Shown here piece after piece: positions 33,649 to 43,099 of a DNA stretch of 64,000 bases. Position numbers and translations under genes: made by a program. Every line of letters starts with the position of its first letter. Positions within the stretch are counted from its first letter, which is position 1. Origin of the DNA: Candidatus Woesearchaeota archaeon (GTDB taxonomy: Archaea > Nanobdellota > Nanobdellia > Woesearchaeales > 21-14-0-10-32-9); assembly GCA_020854775.1 (NCBI GenBank), contig JAHKLZ010000025.1, forward strand, positions 21,420-85,419, read 5' to 3'. A model generated the notes under the pieces. The model made no database searches and had not been told where the DNA came from. It saw only the letters and a list, made by a program, of their open reading frames with translations.

Positions 33649-34768
33649 TTATTTGCTTTTATTAGACGGATTAAAACTTTTTTTCAGAAGCAAAAAGAAA
33701 AAATTCTTAGGAACAAAGAAATATGAAGGAACCACTAATAAAATATGTGAAAAAATAATAATAGATTGTTATAACACGAAGAAAAAATACTTCATGGTCA
33801 GTCCGAACAATTTTAATCAATTCTACTCCAGAGATTTCGGAATGATTTGCGAATCATTAATAAAATTAGGATATGAACAAGAAGTGATAAACACCATTAA
33901 TTATGCTATGAACATATATGAAAAGAAAGGAAGAATAACTACTCAAATAAATAGCAGAGGACAACCATTAGATTTTCCTTGTTGGACTCCTGAATCAACT
34001 TCTTACATGCTTAACTCAATAATTTTAACGAATAATAAAGAATTAATAAATAAGTATAAATCTTTTTTTAAAGAACAAGCAAGAATAATTTATGAAGAAG
34101 CAATAGATAAAGAAACAGGGCTTGTGAGAAAAGATAAAAATTTTAGTTCTATGAAGGATTATGCAAAACAAAAAAGTTCTTGTTACGTGAATTGCTTAGT
34201 AGGATTATTCTCTGAGAATCTTAAAAAAATAGGCTTAAAAACAGAACTGCAAAAATACGATTACGAATACATAATAAAGAAATATTTTTGGAAAAAAAAT
34301 TATTTCGCGGATGATTTGTCAGGAAAAAATTTAATGAGTGGAGACGCTAATGTTTTTCCTTATTGGACTAAACTAATAACAAATAAAGATATGTTCAAAA
34401 AAAGTCTTAAATCAATCAAAGAAAAAAAACTTAATGAGCCTTTCGCATTGAAATACAATAAAGAAGAAGACAACGCGGATTGGAACTTGATGAATTACTT
34501 AAACAAAAATTATGAGAATGAAACTATTTGGTCTCATTTAGCTATTTGTTATTTGAAAACTTTATATTACTTCAAAGAAGATAAAGAAGTAAGAATTGAA
34601 TTAATAAAACAATTAAATAAGCACTCCGAGTTAATAAAAAAACAAAGAACGATGTACGAAGTGTACACGAAAGAAGGAAAACCTTTCAAGAGCTTAGTGT
34701 TTGAATACGATGAAGCCATGTCTTGGTGCGCAGAAATATTAGAGCTTAATAAATTATTAAAAAAATGA
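33623..34768 (+). CDS. six-hairpin glycosidase-like protein
   Basis: About 381 residues. It has the helical repeat character of (alpha/alpha)6-barrel glycosidases: FYSRDFGMICESLIKLGYEQ (an acidic motif after FxxRD), QPLDFPCWTPESTSYMLNSI and a C-terminal VFEYDEAMSWCAEILEL with possible catalytic acid. No exact GH family was assigned. The start is uncertain: GTG 33623, TTG 33632 and ATG 33599 are possible, all inside the end of the flippase-like gene, so translation is coupled. Confidence 0.6.
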   Translation: MTKLKIRNNYLLLLDGLKLFFRSKKKKFLGTKKYEGTTNKICEKIIIDCYNTKKKYFMVSPNNFNQFYSRDFGMICESLIKLGYEQEVINTINYAMNIYEKKGRITTQINSRGQPLDFPCWTPESTSYMLNSIILTNNKELINKYKSFFKEQARIIYEEAIDKETGLVRKDKNFSSMKDYAKQKSSCYVNCLVGLFSENLKKIGLKTELQKYDYEYIIKKYFWKKNYFADDLSGKNLMSGDANVFPYWTKLITNKDMFKKSLKSIKEKKLNEPFALKYNKEEDNADWNLMNYLNKNYENETIWSHLAICYLKTLYYFKEDKEVRIELIKQLNKHSELIKKQRTMYEVYTKEGKPFKSLVFEYDEAMSWCAEILELNKLLKK

Positions 34769-35217
34769 ATTACGAACTCAGAAAAGCAAAAAGAACGGAC
34801 TTAGAAAAACTTTTATTAATACAAAAAGAAATAATTATTAAATCAACACATTATGATTCTAGTATTAAAAAAAATACGACTTTCGTAGATATAAAAAAAC
34901 TAATTTTGTCAAAACAAACAAATTTCTTAGTAATAGAATTAAACAAAGAAATAATATGTTGCGGATACGCAGAAATAAGGAAATCACCTAATTACATGAA
35001 ACCTAAGAATTACGGATACATAGGAATGATTTTTGTTTCTGAGAAACACAGAAAAAAAGGATTAGCAACAAATATAATTAATAATCTTGTTAAATGGTTA
35101 GAAACAAATAAAATAAAAGAAATAAGACTTGAAGCTTACACAAAGAATGAAGACGCAATAAAATTATTTAGAAAAACAGGCTTTGAAGAATTATTTGTTA
35201 CTATGAAAAAAGTTTAA
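34765..35217 (+). CDS. GNAT-family N-acetyltransferase
   Basis: 150 residues. It has the N-terminal LRKAKRTDLEKLLLIQKEII, the central acetyl-CoA site YIGMIFVSEKHRKKGLATNI (Q/R-x-x-G-x-G/A type: HRKKGLA), then IRLEAYTKNEDAIKLFRKTG. Such a lone GNAT acetylates a small molecule or protein, but the substrate cannot be deduced. It overlaps the preceding glycosidase-like gene by 4 bp (ATGA). Confidence 0.82.
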   Translation: MNYELRKAKRTDLEKLLLIQKEIIIKSTHYDSSIKKNTTFVDIKKLILSKQTNFLVIELNKEIICCGYAEIRKSPNYMKPKNYGYIGMIFVSEKHRKKGLATNIINNLVKWLETNKIKEIRLEAYTKNEDAIKLFRKTGFEELFVTMKKV

Positions 35218-36650
35218 TCTCTAACTTCATAAACAGTTAAATCCCAACCACAAGAATCACTAATATAAAACAATTCATGAACTTGAGAATGATTAACAAC
35301 TCCTAAGAAAGGAATACCTGCTTGTTCAGAGAACGCGAAGAAATCAGGATCATAACTCATAAAGTAATCAGACATATTAACAGACCAAGGACTATACGCT
35401 TCTAAGTTCGCGTAGTAACCAAAATAAGGCCAAACACTACTAACTATTAATTGTCCAGGCTCAGATATTTCTTTTATCAAACTAATTGATTGATGCAAAG
35501 CGCCTGAAGAAGTACACTTAGATGTTTTTATCAAATCATTAATTCCATGAATAGACGTCAAAAAAATGGAAACAAACAAAACAATTAATAAAAAAACAAA
35601 CATCAAATCTTTATATTTATTATTAGTTAATAATAAAACAACGTTAAACCCAAGAACTATGAGTAAAACAATAAAAGGAGACATCTCTAATATGTAACGC
35701 GCAAGTTTTAATTTCACAAAGAAAAAATAAAATAATAACTGCGAAGACAAAACAAGCAACAACAAAGAAGTCTTAGAATAAAATTTTTTATTAAAACCCC
35801 GCTTCCAAAATTTAAAAAAATAAAGAACGTTAAACAAAATCAATAACAAAGCTAAACCATACTCAGCTAATAAGAACCTTAACAAAATCAGAGGGGATTC
35901 CCTAGCAGTATATTCTAAGATAGCGGAGGTCTGCGATAAAGCAAAATACAAAGGATGACCTTTTTTTATTAAACCATGAATTAACCAAGGAATAATAGCC
36001 AATAAGAAACCAGAACCATAAAATAATAAGTTCCTGAACCAATTCTTTCTTAACAAGAAAAAAATCACCAAAACAAAAGAAACAATAATTGTTGAGAGAC
36101 GAGCAGAAAAAGCCAAACCAGAAAACAAACCCGCTAAGAAAACAAAAAAATAACCCTTCGTAACAAATTTGTTTTTAATCTCTTCGTGTTTAAGAAAGAA
36201 TAAGAACGCTAATAAAAACAACAAAACACCTAATATGTCAGTGTAAATCCTAAAACCCCAAGTTATGAATTGTAAAGAAAAACCAAAAATTAAAGAAGCT
36301 AACAAAGACAAATCATCACTCAAAAAATATTTAGCAACAAAATAAAACACTAACACAGAACCTAAAGAAAAAAGAATCATTAATAATTGAGCAACAATAA
36401 CGAACTCCCCAGTTAATAACCAAACACCCCCAATAACCGCGCTAAGAAGAGGAAAACGAAAATCCTCAACGAAGAAAGAATCACCTATGTAAGAACGAGC
36501 ATTAGCCAAATAAACAACTTCATCCCACGCAAGCAAACCCTGAAGAGAAATAAAATAAGAAAACAAAAATAACAAGAAAAACAAAAATGAAAACAACAAA
36601 TACTTATTATTAAATTTCAAATCAAACACCTTTAAAAGTAAATTTATCAT
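35214..36650 (-). CDS. GT39/PMT-type membrane glycosyltransferase
   Basis: 478 residues, about ten to twelve membrane helices. The first luminal loop LLAWDEVVYLANARSYIGD carries the Asp-Glu pair (DE) of GT-C enzymes, with FRFPLLSAVIGG following. A short C-terminal soluble domain ends in SCGWDLTVYEVRD. It uses a lipid-linked sugar donor, made most likely by the neighbouring GT2 protein. The start lies 29 bp inside that upstream gene. Confidence 0.78.
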   Translation of the reverse strand: MINLLLKVFDLKFNNKYLLFSFLFFLLFLFSYFISLQGLLAWDEVVYLANARSYIGDSFFVEDFRFPLLSAVIGGVWLLTGEFVIVAQLLMILFSLGSVLVFYFVAKYFLSDDLSLLASLIFGFSLQFITWGFRIYTDILGVLLFLLAFLFFLKHEEIKNKFVTKGYFFVFLAGLFSGLAFSARLSTIIVSFVLVIFFLLRKNWFRNLLFYGSGFLLAIIPWLIHGLIKKGHPLYFALSQTSAILEYTARESPLILLRFLLAEYGLALLLILFNVLYFFKFWKRGFNKKFYSKTSLLLLVLSSQLLFYFFFVKLKLARYILEMSPFIVLLIVLGFNVVLLLTNNKYKDLMFVFLLIVLFVSIFLTSIHGINDLIKTSKCTSSGALHQSISLIKEISEPGQLIVSSVWPYFGYYANLEAYSPWSVNMSDYFMSYDPDFFAFSEQAGIPFLGVVNHSQVHELFYISDSCGWDLTVYEVRD

Positions 36651-37680
36651 TAGCTAAATAATTCCAAGTAGCCGCAATAATTATCCCAATAAAATTAGAT
36701 AATAAATAATACACACCTAGCTCAGTTAATAACCACAACACAGAAACAGATATTCCCAAACCAACAAGAGACACCCCATTAAAAGAAACCAAGCGCTTAA
36801 AAAAAGAATACTTCTTAGCCCTAGATTTCCAAGTCCAAAAATTATTCAACAAAAAATTACTAATAATAGCCAACTCCGTAGCAATGATACCAGATAAAAC
36901 ATAAAACAAATCAAAACGCTCAGTTAACAACCAAAGAATACCAGTATTAACAACGACGCCTGAAGCACCAACAACTAAGAATTTAAACAAAGTAGCATAT
37001 TTCTTCAAAGCAAAAGAAAACAGCATAACAAGATAAGCAATAATCACATTAATACCTAGTTTACTCTCGCCTCTTTTTCTAATACGAAAAACATACGGAA
37101 CCTCTTTTATTTTAACTTTCTTCTTAGACTCAAGAACAAAGAACATCTCCAAAAAAATCTTAAAACCCCTACCAGACAAATCATTCTTAACTTTATTAAA
37201 AACAGATTTATTAGTTAAAAAAAAACCAGCCATAGGATCATTAACACTAGCAGAAAACAAAGGCCTAGACAACAAAGCAGCGAATCTACTCATAAAAACT
37301 CTTTTCTTAGACCACCCACTCACCCCTCCGCCTCGAACGAAACGAGAACCAACAACGAAATCACAATTCTTGTGCTTCAACATTTCTTTAATAATAGAAG
37401 AATCATGCTGATTATCAGCATCAAGAACCAATAAATAATCATACTTAGCCTCAGAGAAACCGCGAATAACAGCTGAACTAAGACCTTTATCATTAACGCG
37501 CCTAATACACCTAACATGACTAATACCTGAATCATTAACAACTCTCCAAGTCTCATCAGGAGAATCATCATCCACAACTATTATTTCATGCTTAATCCCT
37601 TTAATATTCTTCTTAAGCTCCTTAATAGTACTAAGAACAGAATCTTTCTCATTATACGTAGGAATAATAACTGATAACAT
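36622..37680 (-). CDS. dolichyl-phosphate sugar synthase (GT2) fused to GtrA domain
   Basis: 352 residues. The N-terminal GT2 domain is VIIPTYNEKDSVLSTIKELK, IIVVDDDSPDETW and the metal-binding DxD in LLVLDADNQHD (about 80-90). Residues 225-345 form four membrane helices of the GtrA family (FLVVGASGVVVNTGILWLLT; ATWNYLANDKFTF). It makes and flips a polyprenyl-phosphate sugar. Overlaps the GT39 gene, forming a two-gene envelope glycosylation operon. Confidence 0.88.
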   Translation of the reverse strand: MLSVIIPTYNEKDSVLSTIKELKKNIKGIKHEIIVVDDDSPDETWRVVNDSGISHVRCIRRVNDKGLSSAVIRGFSEAKYDYLLVLDADNQHDSSIIKEMLKHKNCDFVVGSRFVRGGGVSGWSKKRVFMSRFAALLSRPLFSASVNDPMAGFFLTNKSVFNKVKNDLSGRGFKIFLEMFFVLESKKKVKIKEVPYVFRIRKRGESKLGINVIIAYLVMLFSFALKKYATLFKFLVVGASGVVVNTGILWLLTERFDLFYVLSGIIATELAIISNFLLNNFWTWKSRAKKYSFFKRLVSFNGVSLVGLGISVSVLWLLTELGVYYLLSNFIGIIIAATWNYLANDKFTFKGV

Positions 37681-37826
37681 AAAAAAAAACCTTTTTTTAA
37701 ATTAATCAATAAATAAAATAAATACTTATATAAACATTTCTTAAAAAAAAGAACATAACAACGTAAAGTTTAAGAATAAAACACATTTTCTAAACCTTCT
37801 AAAAAATCAAAAAAAAAGGAATAAAC

Positions 37827-38249
37827 ATGATGAAGCTATTTAAAAAAAACAAAAAACAAGCAGTACCAGTAAATTACGAAGCATTCGTAGCAAGAGAATT
37901 CAAAAAATCTAATAATTTATACTTCTTAAACAAAGAAAAACAAATCAAAGACATAATACAAGTAATACCAGCTAATGCGAACATACAAGTAACCGCGTTC
38001 TACAACAAAGCAAGACAACTATCAGAAAAAAACGACACAACCCCTATTTACGAAAATGAAGCAATGAACCAAGAAAAGTTCTTAAAAGGATACGCCTTGT
38101 TAACAAAACACAATAATCACGTAGCAAGAGGCATCATAAGCCAAAAATACGCAGAACCAAACACCACACAAATAACACTAGCACTACAATTCTTACCAAG
38201 AAACATTAACAGATCAACCATCACCGCGATAATACAATACTACAAATAA
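37827..38249 (+). CDS. hypothetical protein
   Basis: 140 residues, basic at the N-terminus (MMKLFKKNKKQA), then mixed alpha/beta (NIQVTAFYNKARQLSEKND; TQITLALQFLPRNINRSTIT). No family recognised and no membrane segment. AAAGGAATAAAC lies directly before the ATG. Its stop is 5 bp from the gatE stop on the other strand. Confidence 0.55.
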   Translation: MMKLFKKNKKQAVPVNYEAFVAREFKKSNNLYFLNKEKQIKDIIQVIPANANIQVTAFYNKARQLSEKNDTTPIYENEAMNQEKFLKGYALLTKHNNHVARGIISQKYAEPNTTQITLALQFLPRNINRSTITAIIQYYK

Positions 38250-38254
38250 AAAAA

Positions 38255-39682
38255 CTAATTACTAAATTCTTTATCAAGAAGCTCCTTAACTTTCTTACCA
38301 TCAGCCCTACCCTTCAAAGAAGCCATGACTTTACCCATTAATAAACCAAGAGGCGCACCTTTATTATCCTTAAGAGTCTTCCTAATAACCCCCCTTATTT
38401 CCTCATCACTAATCTGATGATACTTAGATAAATCAAGATTATTATTTAAAGCATCACCCAAGATGTCCTGCACAGAAGAATAAGCAATTCTATTATCAGA
38501 AAAAGCTTTTAATATTTTATCAAAATGCTCAGGACTCAAAGACTTATTAGCTTTTTTCTCCGCACTAGGAACTTGAGATAAAAAGAAATCAGCAATGTTA
38601 GTAGGAGAAAAAGTAGAAGACTCAAACCTAGAACAAACACTCTCAAAATCCAAATCAGACTTAGACTCTTTCTTCACAACTTTAACAGCTAAATCCCTAC
38701 TAAGATTAAAAGAAGTCTGATAACGATTAACTTTTTCATCAATAGTCTCAGGAATCTCAAACAAAACATCCTTCAAAATAACAGACTCAACATCAGTTTC
38801 AGGATACATACGATCCGCACCAGGCATAGGCCTAAGAAAAGACGTAGACCCATCCGGTTCAGCCTTCCTAACCTCTTTTCCCACTTTTTTACCTTTACTC
38901 AACAAATCAACATGGCGCTGAACCTCATTATTAACAACAAAAGGAATCTTCCTTATATCCTGAAAACCCTTAATTTCGACTCGCTCACCACCTTTAATAG
39001 AGATGTTAACATCCTGCCTAATACTACCAATACCACGCATACAATTATCCAAACTACGAAGAATCATACCAAGATGAGACGCAACATCCTTACACTCATC
39101 AGAAGAACTAATATCAGGAGCAGTCGCAATCTCAATCAAAGGAATACCCAGCCTAGAAATATTATATTCATCACGAGTACTAGAACGACTAATAATCTGA
39201 GCCGCCTCTTCCTCCAAACAAAGAGTTTCAATCCTAAACTTCTTCTTATTAACCTCAATGAAACCATCATAACCAATAAGAGCAGTCCTTTGAAAACCAG
39301 AAACATTAGAACCATCAATCACGGTTTTACGCATAAACTGAACCTTATCAACCAAACGCATATTCAACAACTTAGCCACAACAACCGCTGATTTTAACGC
39401 ATCAAAATTAACAGAATGAGGGGGCTCCTCATCCAACTCCACCAAACAAGAACAATCATTAAAACCATGATAAACAAATTCTTTAGACTTCTGAGTCTCA
39501 AAAAAAGCAGCCTTATCAACACCACCAAACTCCCCTGCACTAGCCCTTAAACGCCTCACAAACCTAAAATCAGACTCACCCTTCTTAATAACAGTAGGAC
39601 AACTACAAAAAAGCTTTTTACCACTTAACTGCTGATGAATCTCCAAGCCACACTTAAAACCCAATTCCTTAAAATTAATCAT
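38255..39682 (-). CDS. gatE: Glu-tRNA(Gln) amidotransferase subunit E lacking the GAD insertion
   Basis: 475 residues, against about 620 in typical GatE. The GatB-like cradle is complete: GLEIHQQLSGKKLFCSCP, AGEFGGVDKAAF, IDGSNVSGFQRTALIGYDGF and LCLEEEAAQI. It then runs from VNNEVQRHVDLLSKGKK straight into EVRKAEPDGSTSFLRPMPGA, skipping the GAD/AspRS-type insert, and ends in the helical YqeY-like tail. With GatD it amidates Glu-tRNA(Gln). The ATG lies inside the end of gatD. Confidence 0.9.
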   Translation of the reverse strand: MINFKELGFKCGLEIHQQLSGKKLFCSCPTVIKKGESDFRFVRRLRASAGEFGGVDKAAFFETQKSKEFVYHGFNDCSCLVELDEEPPHSVNFDALKSAVVVAKLLNMRLVDKVQFMRKTVIDGSNVSGFQRTALIGYDGFIEVNKKKFRIETLCLEEEAAQIISRSSTRDEYNISRLGIPLIEIATAPDISSSDECKDVASHLGMILRSLDNCMRGIGSIRQDVNISIKGGERVEIKGFQDIRKIPFVVNNEVQRHVDLLSKGKKVGKEVRKAEPDGSTSFLRPMPGADRMYPETDVESVILKDVLFEIPETIDEKVNRYQTSFNLSRDLAVKVVKKESKSDLDFESVCSRFESSTFSPTNIADFFLSQVPSAEKKANKSLSPEHFDKILKAFSDNRIAYSSVQDILGDALNNNLDLSKYHQISDEEIRGVIRKTLKDNKGAPLGLLMGKVMASLKGRADGKKVKELLDKEFSN

Positions 39683-40958
39683 CAAAACCACCAATTAATC
39701 TATTAACACATTCACCAACGAAATCCTTATCATACAAATCTTTAATCTCTTCTTTCTTAAAATTACTAAGCAACCACGCAACCTTAATATAAGCAGTCTC
39801 AGGAGACAAAGCAAAATCATGACCAAGAACCCCTAATTCTTTCAATTTACGCCCATGAGAATAAACATTAAGATTAACCCTGCCATTAATTGTTTGAGTA
39901 ACCATAACCAAAACAACGCATTTACTCAACAAACTAAGCTTATTAAAAATCTTCTTATTAATCCTAGTATTATCATCAAATTCACCAATAGGAAAATGAC
40001 CAAGACCCGTACCCTCAAGAACCAAAGCATCAAACTTCTTATAAACATCAAACTCCTCAGGCCTCAAACCAGGCCTAGCCCTAATCCAACCAACCTTAAT
40101 CTTATCATTAAACAAAAACAACTCGAACTTATCCCTAGAAACCACTGGCTCAAAAAACATAACTATTTTACGAGACTCAAAATTAACCCTAGCAACAGGC
40201 AACGCATTAACAGCTTTAAACGCGTCTCGCTTACTAGAATGCAACTTCCTAACATTAACACCCCTAAAAACAAAAGAATCAGGATCATCCAAAGAAGAAT
40301 GCATACAAACAAAGACCCCACTAAAAGATTTCTCAGAAATAAAATGAACAGCATTCAACAAATTAGAATAAGCATCCGAACTAGGACGATCACTACTACG
40401 CTGAGAACCCACAACTAAAACAGGAACAGGAATATTAGGAAGCATAAAAGAAAGAGCCGCACTAGTATAATGCAAAGTATCAGTACCATGCGTCAATATT
40501 ATACCTTTAAGCTTAGGATATTTCTTAACAGAATCAAAAATTTTCTTAGCAATCAAATTATAATGAGAAAAATTCAAATCATCACTAGGCATATTACTAA
40601 TAAGCTCGCTACCAATCCTATGATTCTTTTTCAACTCAGGATACAACCCTAACAAGTCCTCAGGAGAAACCAAAGAAGTAACAGCGCCAGTAGAATAATC
40701 AACCCTGCTAGCAATAGTACCACCAGTATGAAGAATCAAAATATCAGGCTTAGACTCCAAAATACAAGTCTTACTAAGAACCCTAGGCGAATCACTCAGC
40801 TTCTTAAAAGACCTTATATTCTTCAAAAAAATACCCTCATTATAACCCGAACTAAGCTTTAAAAAAACAGAATCATCATCCTTAGAAACAAGAACTCCCT
40901 TCCTAACAATACCATCAACAAGAACAAATTCGTATTTAGCACCAATAACTAATCTCAT
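39675..40958 (-). CDS. gatD: Glu-tRNA(Gln) amidotransferase subunit D (asparaginase-like)
   Basis: 427 residues. An N-terminal Sm-like barrel (MRLVIGAKYEFVLVDGIVRK) is followed by an L-asparaginase I domain with both Thr motifs: ILILHTGGTIASRVDYSTGA (about 73-92) and IILTHGTDTLHYTSAALSFM (about 153-172). It releases ammonia from glutamine or asparagine for GatE. A TATTTATATAAA box lies 25-30 nt before the ATG, so it is leaderless. Confidence 0.93.
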   Translation of the reverse strand: MRLVIGAKYEFVLVDGIVRKGVLVSKDDDSVFLKLSSGYNEGIFLKNIRSFKKLSDSPRVLSKTCILESKPDILILHTGGTIASRVDYSTGAVTSLVSPEDLLGLYPELKKNHRIGSELISNMPSDDLNFSHYNLIAKKIFDSVKKYPKLKGIILTHGTDTLHYTSAALSFMLPNIPVPVLVVGSQRSSDRPSSDAYSNLLNAVHFISEKSFSGVFVCMHSSLDDPDSFVFRGVNVRKLHSSKRDAFKAVNALPVARVNFESRKIVMFFEPVVSRDKFELFLFNDKIKVGWIRARPGLRPEEFDVYKKFDALVLEGTGLGHFPIGEFDDNTRINKKIFNKLSLLSKCVVLVMVTQTINGRVNLNVYSHGRKLKELGVLGHDFALSPETAYIKVAWLLSNFKKEEIKDLYDKDFVGECVNRLIGGFDD

Positions 40959-40993
40959 ACAACAAAGAAATAAACTTCGTTTATATAAATATT

Positions 40994-41300
40994 ACTAAGA
41001 AAAATAAAAAAAAGAATTAATCCTAAAAAGAATTAAGAATCAAGCATCTCAATCTCAATATTCAAACCCTCACCACCAGTACCCCCGTGGACGCGCTACT
41101 AGCATAGGGCACATACTCACGCAAAGCTTTCGTAGGTTTCAAGACAAGCTTGAAACTAAAGCCCTATACCCTAATCCAAACACCACACTAAAATAATACA
41201 AAAACAACTCTAAACTAAGAAAAATAAAAAAATAAAAAAAAGAATTAATTCCAAAAAGAATTAAGAATCAAGCATCTCAATCTCAATATTCAAACCCTCA
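40994..41300. repeat. 80-bp direct repeat of the S10 gene 3' end, flanking a small insert
   Basis: Copy A (40994-41072) and copy B (41214-41300) match almost base for base. B is 8 bp longer because of one extra A-rich run. B is the true 3' end of rps10 plus its downstream A/T tract (minus strand). A repeats the same last 39 coding bases and tail about 220 bp further downstream. The 141 bp between them is GC-richer and structured. The layout looks like a target-site or att-type duplication left by insertion at a gene 3' end, or a local segmental duplication. Confidence 0.85.
41077..41172. ncRNA. candidate structured RNA inside the S10-tail duplication
   Basis: On the plus strand an outer stem ATAGGGC (41104-41110) pairs with GCCCTAT (41161-41167). 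Inside it GTTTCAAG-ACAAG-CTTGAAAC is a perfect 8-bp hairpin (41136-41156), and a near-palindrome ACGCAAAGCTTTCGT precedes it. A second hairpin, CCAC...GTGG, is at 41075-41090. GC content is well above the surroundings. Strand is unknown; no ORF, tRNA or box C/D motif was found. Confidence 0.4.
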
Positions 41301-41572
41301 GGAATAGGAACCCTCATGATTAAACGAAGAGCACGCTCATCCACGCCCAAATCAATCAAGCGCTTATGAACACGCATCTCGTACCTATCCCAAGTAGCTG
41401 TACCATCACCACAAGGACTCTTCCTAGTAGTCAAACGAAGCTTCTTAGTAGGCATAGGAATAGGACCTTTAATAACAACTCCTGTTTTCTCCGCTATACC
41501 TTGAATGTACTCACAAGTAGCATTAATCTTCGAAATGTCTGTGCTTGCTAATTTTACTCTTGCTCTCTGCAT
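41261..41572 (-). CDS. rps10: 30S ribosomal protein S10
   Basis: 103 residues from ATG 41572 (MQRARVKLASTDISK), the usual family start; an upstream in-frame ATG at 41596 would add 8 residues. Conserved parts: GPIPMPTKKLRLTTRKSPCG (about 39-58) and YEMRVHKRLIDL. It contacts 16S rRNA in the small subunit head. GGATGGT lies upstream of the chosen ATG. It follows EF-1A, a common archaeal order. Its 3' end is duplicated downstream. Confidence 0.93.
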   Translation of the reverse strand: MQRARVKLASTDISKINATCEYIQGIAEKTGVVIKGPIPMPTKKLRLTTRKSPCGDGTATWDRYEMRVHKRLIDLGVDERALRLIMRVPIPEGLNIEIEMLDS

Positions 41573-41637
41573 CTTCTTACCATCCACATAATCCATAATG
41601 AAAAACTTTTTTCGCCATGAAAAAAAATAATGAAAAT

Positions 41638-41659
41638 AAAAAAAAAAAAAAAAAAAAAA
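41638..41659 (-). terminator. poly-T terminator between EF-1A and S10
   Basis: A run of 22 A on the plus strand, which is 22 T on the transcribed minus strand, starts 7 nt after the EF-1A stop. Archaeal RNA polymerase terminates at such T tracts without a hairpin. Read-through must still feed rps10, unless S10 has its own promoter in the 65-bp gap. Confidence 0.6.
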
Positions 41660-41665
41660 TTATAA

Positions 41666-42955
41666 TTAAACTTTCTTAACTATTTCAATACACATACCAG
41701 CCGCGACTGTTGAACCAGAATCCCTAATAGCGAATCTAGCCAATTTAGGATTAACCTTGGTATTCTCAATCACTAATTTTTGAACTGGTCTAAGTGTAAC
41801 AATAGCCGCGTCACCATTCTTGATGAAATCAGGATTTTCCTGTAAAACTTCACCAGTAGCAGGATTAAGCTTCTTATCAATATTAACAAATTGACAAGCA
41901 ACCTGAGCTGTGTGAATGTGAAACACAGGCGTGTAACCTTTAGTAATAACACTTGGATGATTCAAAACAACGATTTGAGCTTTGAATTCTTCCACAACAG
42001 GAGGAACATCAGCAGCGTCACCGATAACATCTCCCCTAGCAATGTCTTTTTTACCGAAGCCACGCACGTTGATACCAACGTTGTCACCAGGATAAGCTTC
42101 CCTGTGTTGTTCATGATGCATCTCGATACTCTTAACTTCACCAGGAACCCCTTTACCTTCTCTTCCAGGTACCGCAATAACTTTTTGACCAACTTTCATA
42201 ATACCTGTTTCTATTTTACCAACTGGAACAACACCAATACCCGTGATGTTATAAACATCCTGAATTGGCATCCTCATAGGTAAATCAGTAGGTTTTTCTG
42301 GTGGATTCAAATTATTAACAGCTTCAAGTAATGTTGGACCTTTATACCAAGACATGTTCTCTGATTTCTTAACAATGTTTTCACCTTTAAGAGCAGAAAC
42401 AGCTAAGAATTGAACGTTTTCAGGTTTGAAACCAACACTCTTAATTAACTTAGTTACTTCTTCTTTAACAGCATTCCATCTTTCTTCTTTGTAATCAACA
42501 CCAGAGATGTCCATCTTATTAATAGAAACTATTAATTGACCAACACCAAGTGTTTTTGATAAGAAAACGTGTTCTTTAGTCTGAGCGTTAACACCATCGT
42601 TAGCCGCAACAGATAAAACAGCTGCATCAGCTTGAGAAGCACCAGTAATCATGTTCTTAACGAAGTCTCTGTGCCCCGGAGCATCAATAATTGTGAAATC
42701 ATACTTATCAGTAACGAATTTCTTATGAGCCAAGTCAATAGTAACTCCTCTTTCTCTTTCTTCTTTCAAAGAATCCATTGCGAAAGCGAATTCGAAACCA
42801 GCCTTACCAAGTTCTTGAGCTTTCTCTTTAAGCTTCCTCATGGTTTGTTCATCAATATTACCTGAATCAAACAATAACCTACCTACAGAAGTAGATTTAC
42901 CATGATCTACGTGTCCTATGAATACCAAGTTCATATGAATTTTATCTTTTGCCAT
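41666..42955 (-). CDS. tef1A: translation elongation factor 1A
   Basis: 429 residues. GTPase motifs: G1 GHVDHGKST (about 14-22), the effector loop RERGVTID, G3 DAPGHRDF (about 91-98), G4 SINKMDIS (about 146-153), G5 VSALKG. Domains II and III follow ([40 protein letters not shown]). It delivers aminoacyl-tRNA to the ribosome. Its own TATA box and a structured leader precede it (42956-43064), and GGGAGG lies 9 nt before the ATG. Confidence 0.97.
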   Translation of the reverse strand: MAKDKIHMNLVFIGHVDHGKSTSVGRLLFDSGNIDEQTMRKLKEKAQELGKAGFEFAFAMDSLKEERERGVTIDLAHKKFVTDKYDFTIIDAPGHRDFVKNMITGASQADAAVLSVAANDGVNAQTKEHVFLSKTLGVGQLIVSINKMDISGVDYKEERWNAVKEEVTKLIKSVGFKPENVQFLAVSALKGENIVKKSENMSWYKGPTLLEAVNNLNPPEKPTDLPMRMPIQDVYNITGIGVVPVGKIETGIMKVGQKVIAVPGREGKGVPGEVKSIEMHHEQHREAYPGDNVGINVRGFGKKDIARGDVIGDAADVPPVVEEFKAQIVVLNHPSVITKGYTPVFHIHTAQVACQFVNIDKKLNPATGEVLQENPDFIKNGDAAIVTLRPVQKLVIENTKVNPKLARFAIRDSGSTVAAGMCIEIVKKV

Positions 42956-43064
42956 TTTTAGTTTCCTCCCGAAATCTTTTTTTTACATTAATTGTTTTTT
43001 TAAGCAAATAAGTGCTTAAACGCTTATCACCTATACTCATGGGAATGGTAAGCGATTTATAAAA
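42956..43064 (-). promoter_or_regulatory. EF-1A promoter and structured 5' leader
   Basis: On the minus strand GTTTTATAAATCG (43051-43064) is a TATA box about 95-105 nt before the ATG, giving a leader of about 70 nt. The leader can form CGCTTACC...GGTgaTAAGCG (43021-43054) and then a hairpin TTTAAGC-ACTTATTT-GCTTAAA (42999-43020) before the GGGAGG site. A leader this long is unusual next to the many leaderless genes here and may be regulatory. Confidence 0.55.
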
Positions 43065-43099
43065 CTTTTGAAAAAAAATAAATAAAAAAAAAGTTGTTA

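Noticed and set aside
38912..40652. Long plus-strand frames opposite gatE and gatD
   Set aside because: Products are dominated by N, T, R and I, as expected for the complement of AT-rich coding DNA; GatD/GatE on the minus strand fully explain the region.
41077..41172. tRNA gene in the S10-tail insert
   Set aside because: The 7-bp outer stem is suggestive, but D and T arms and a TTCGA loop are missing.
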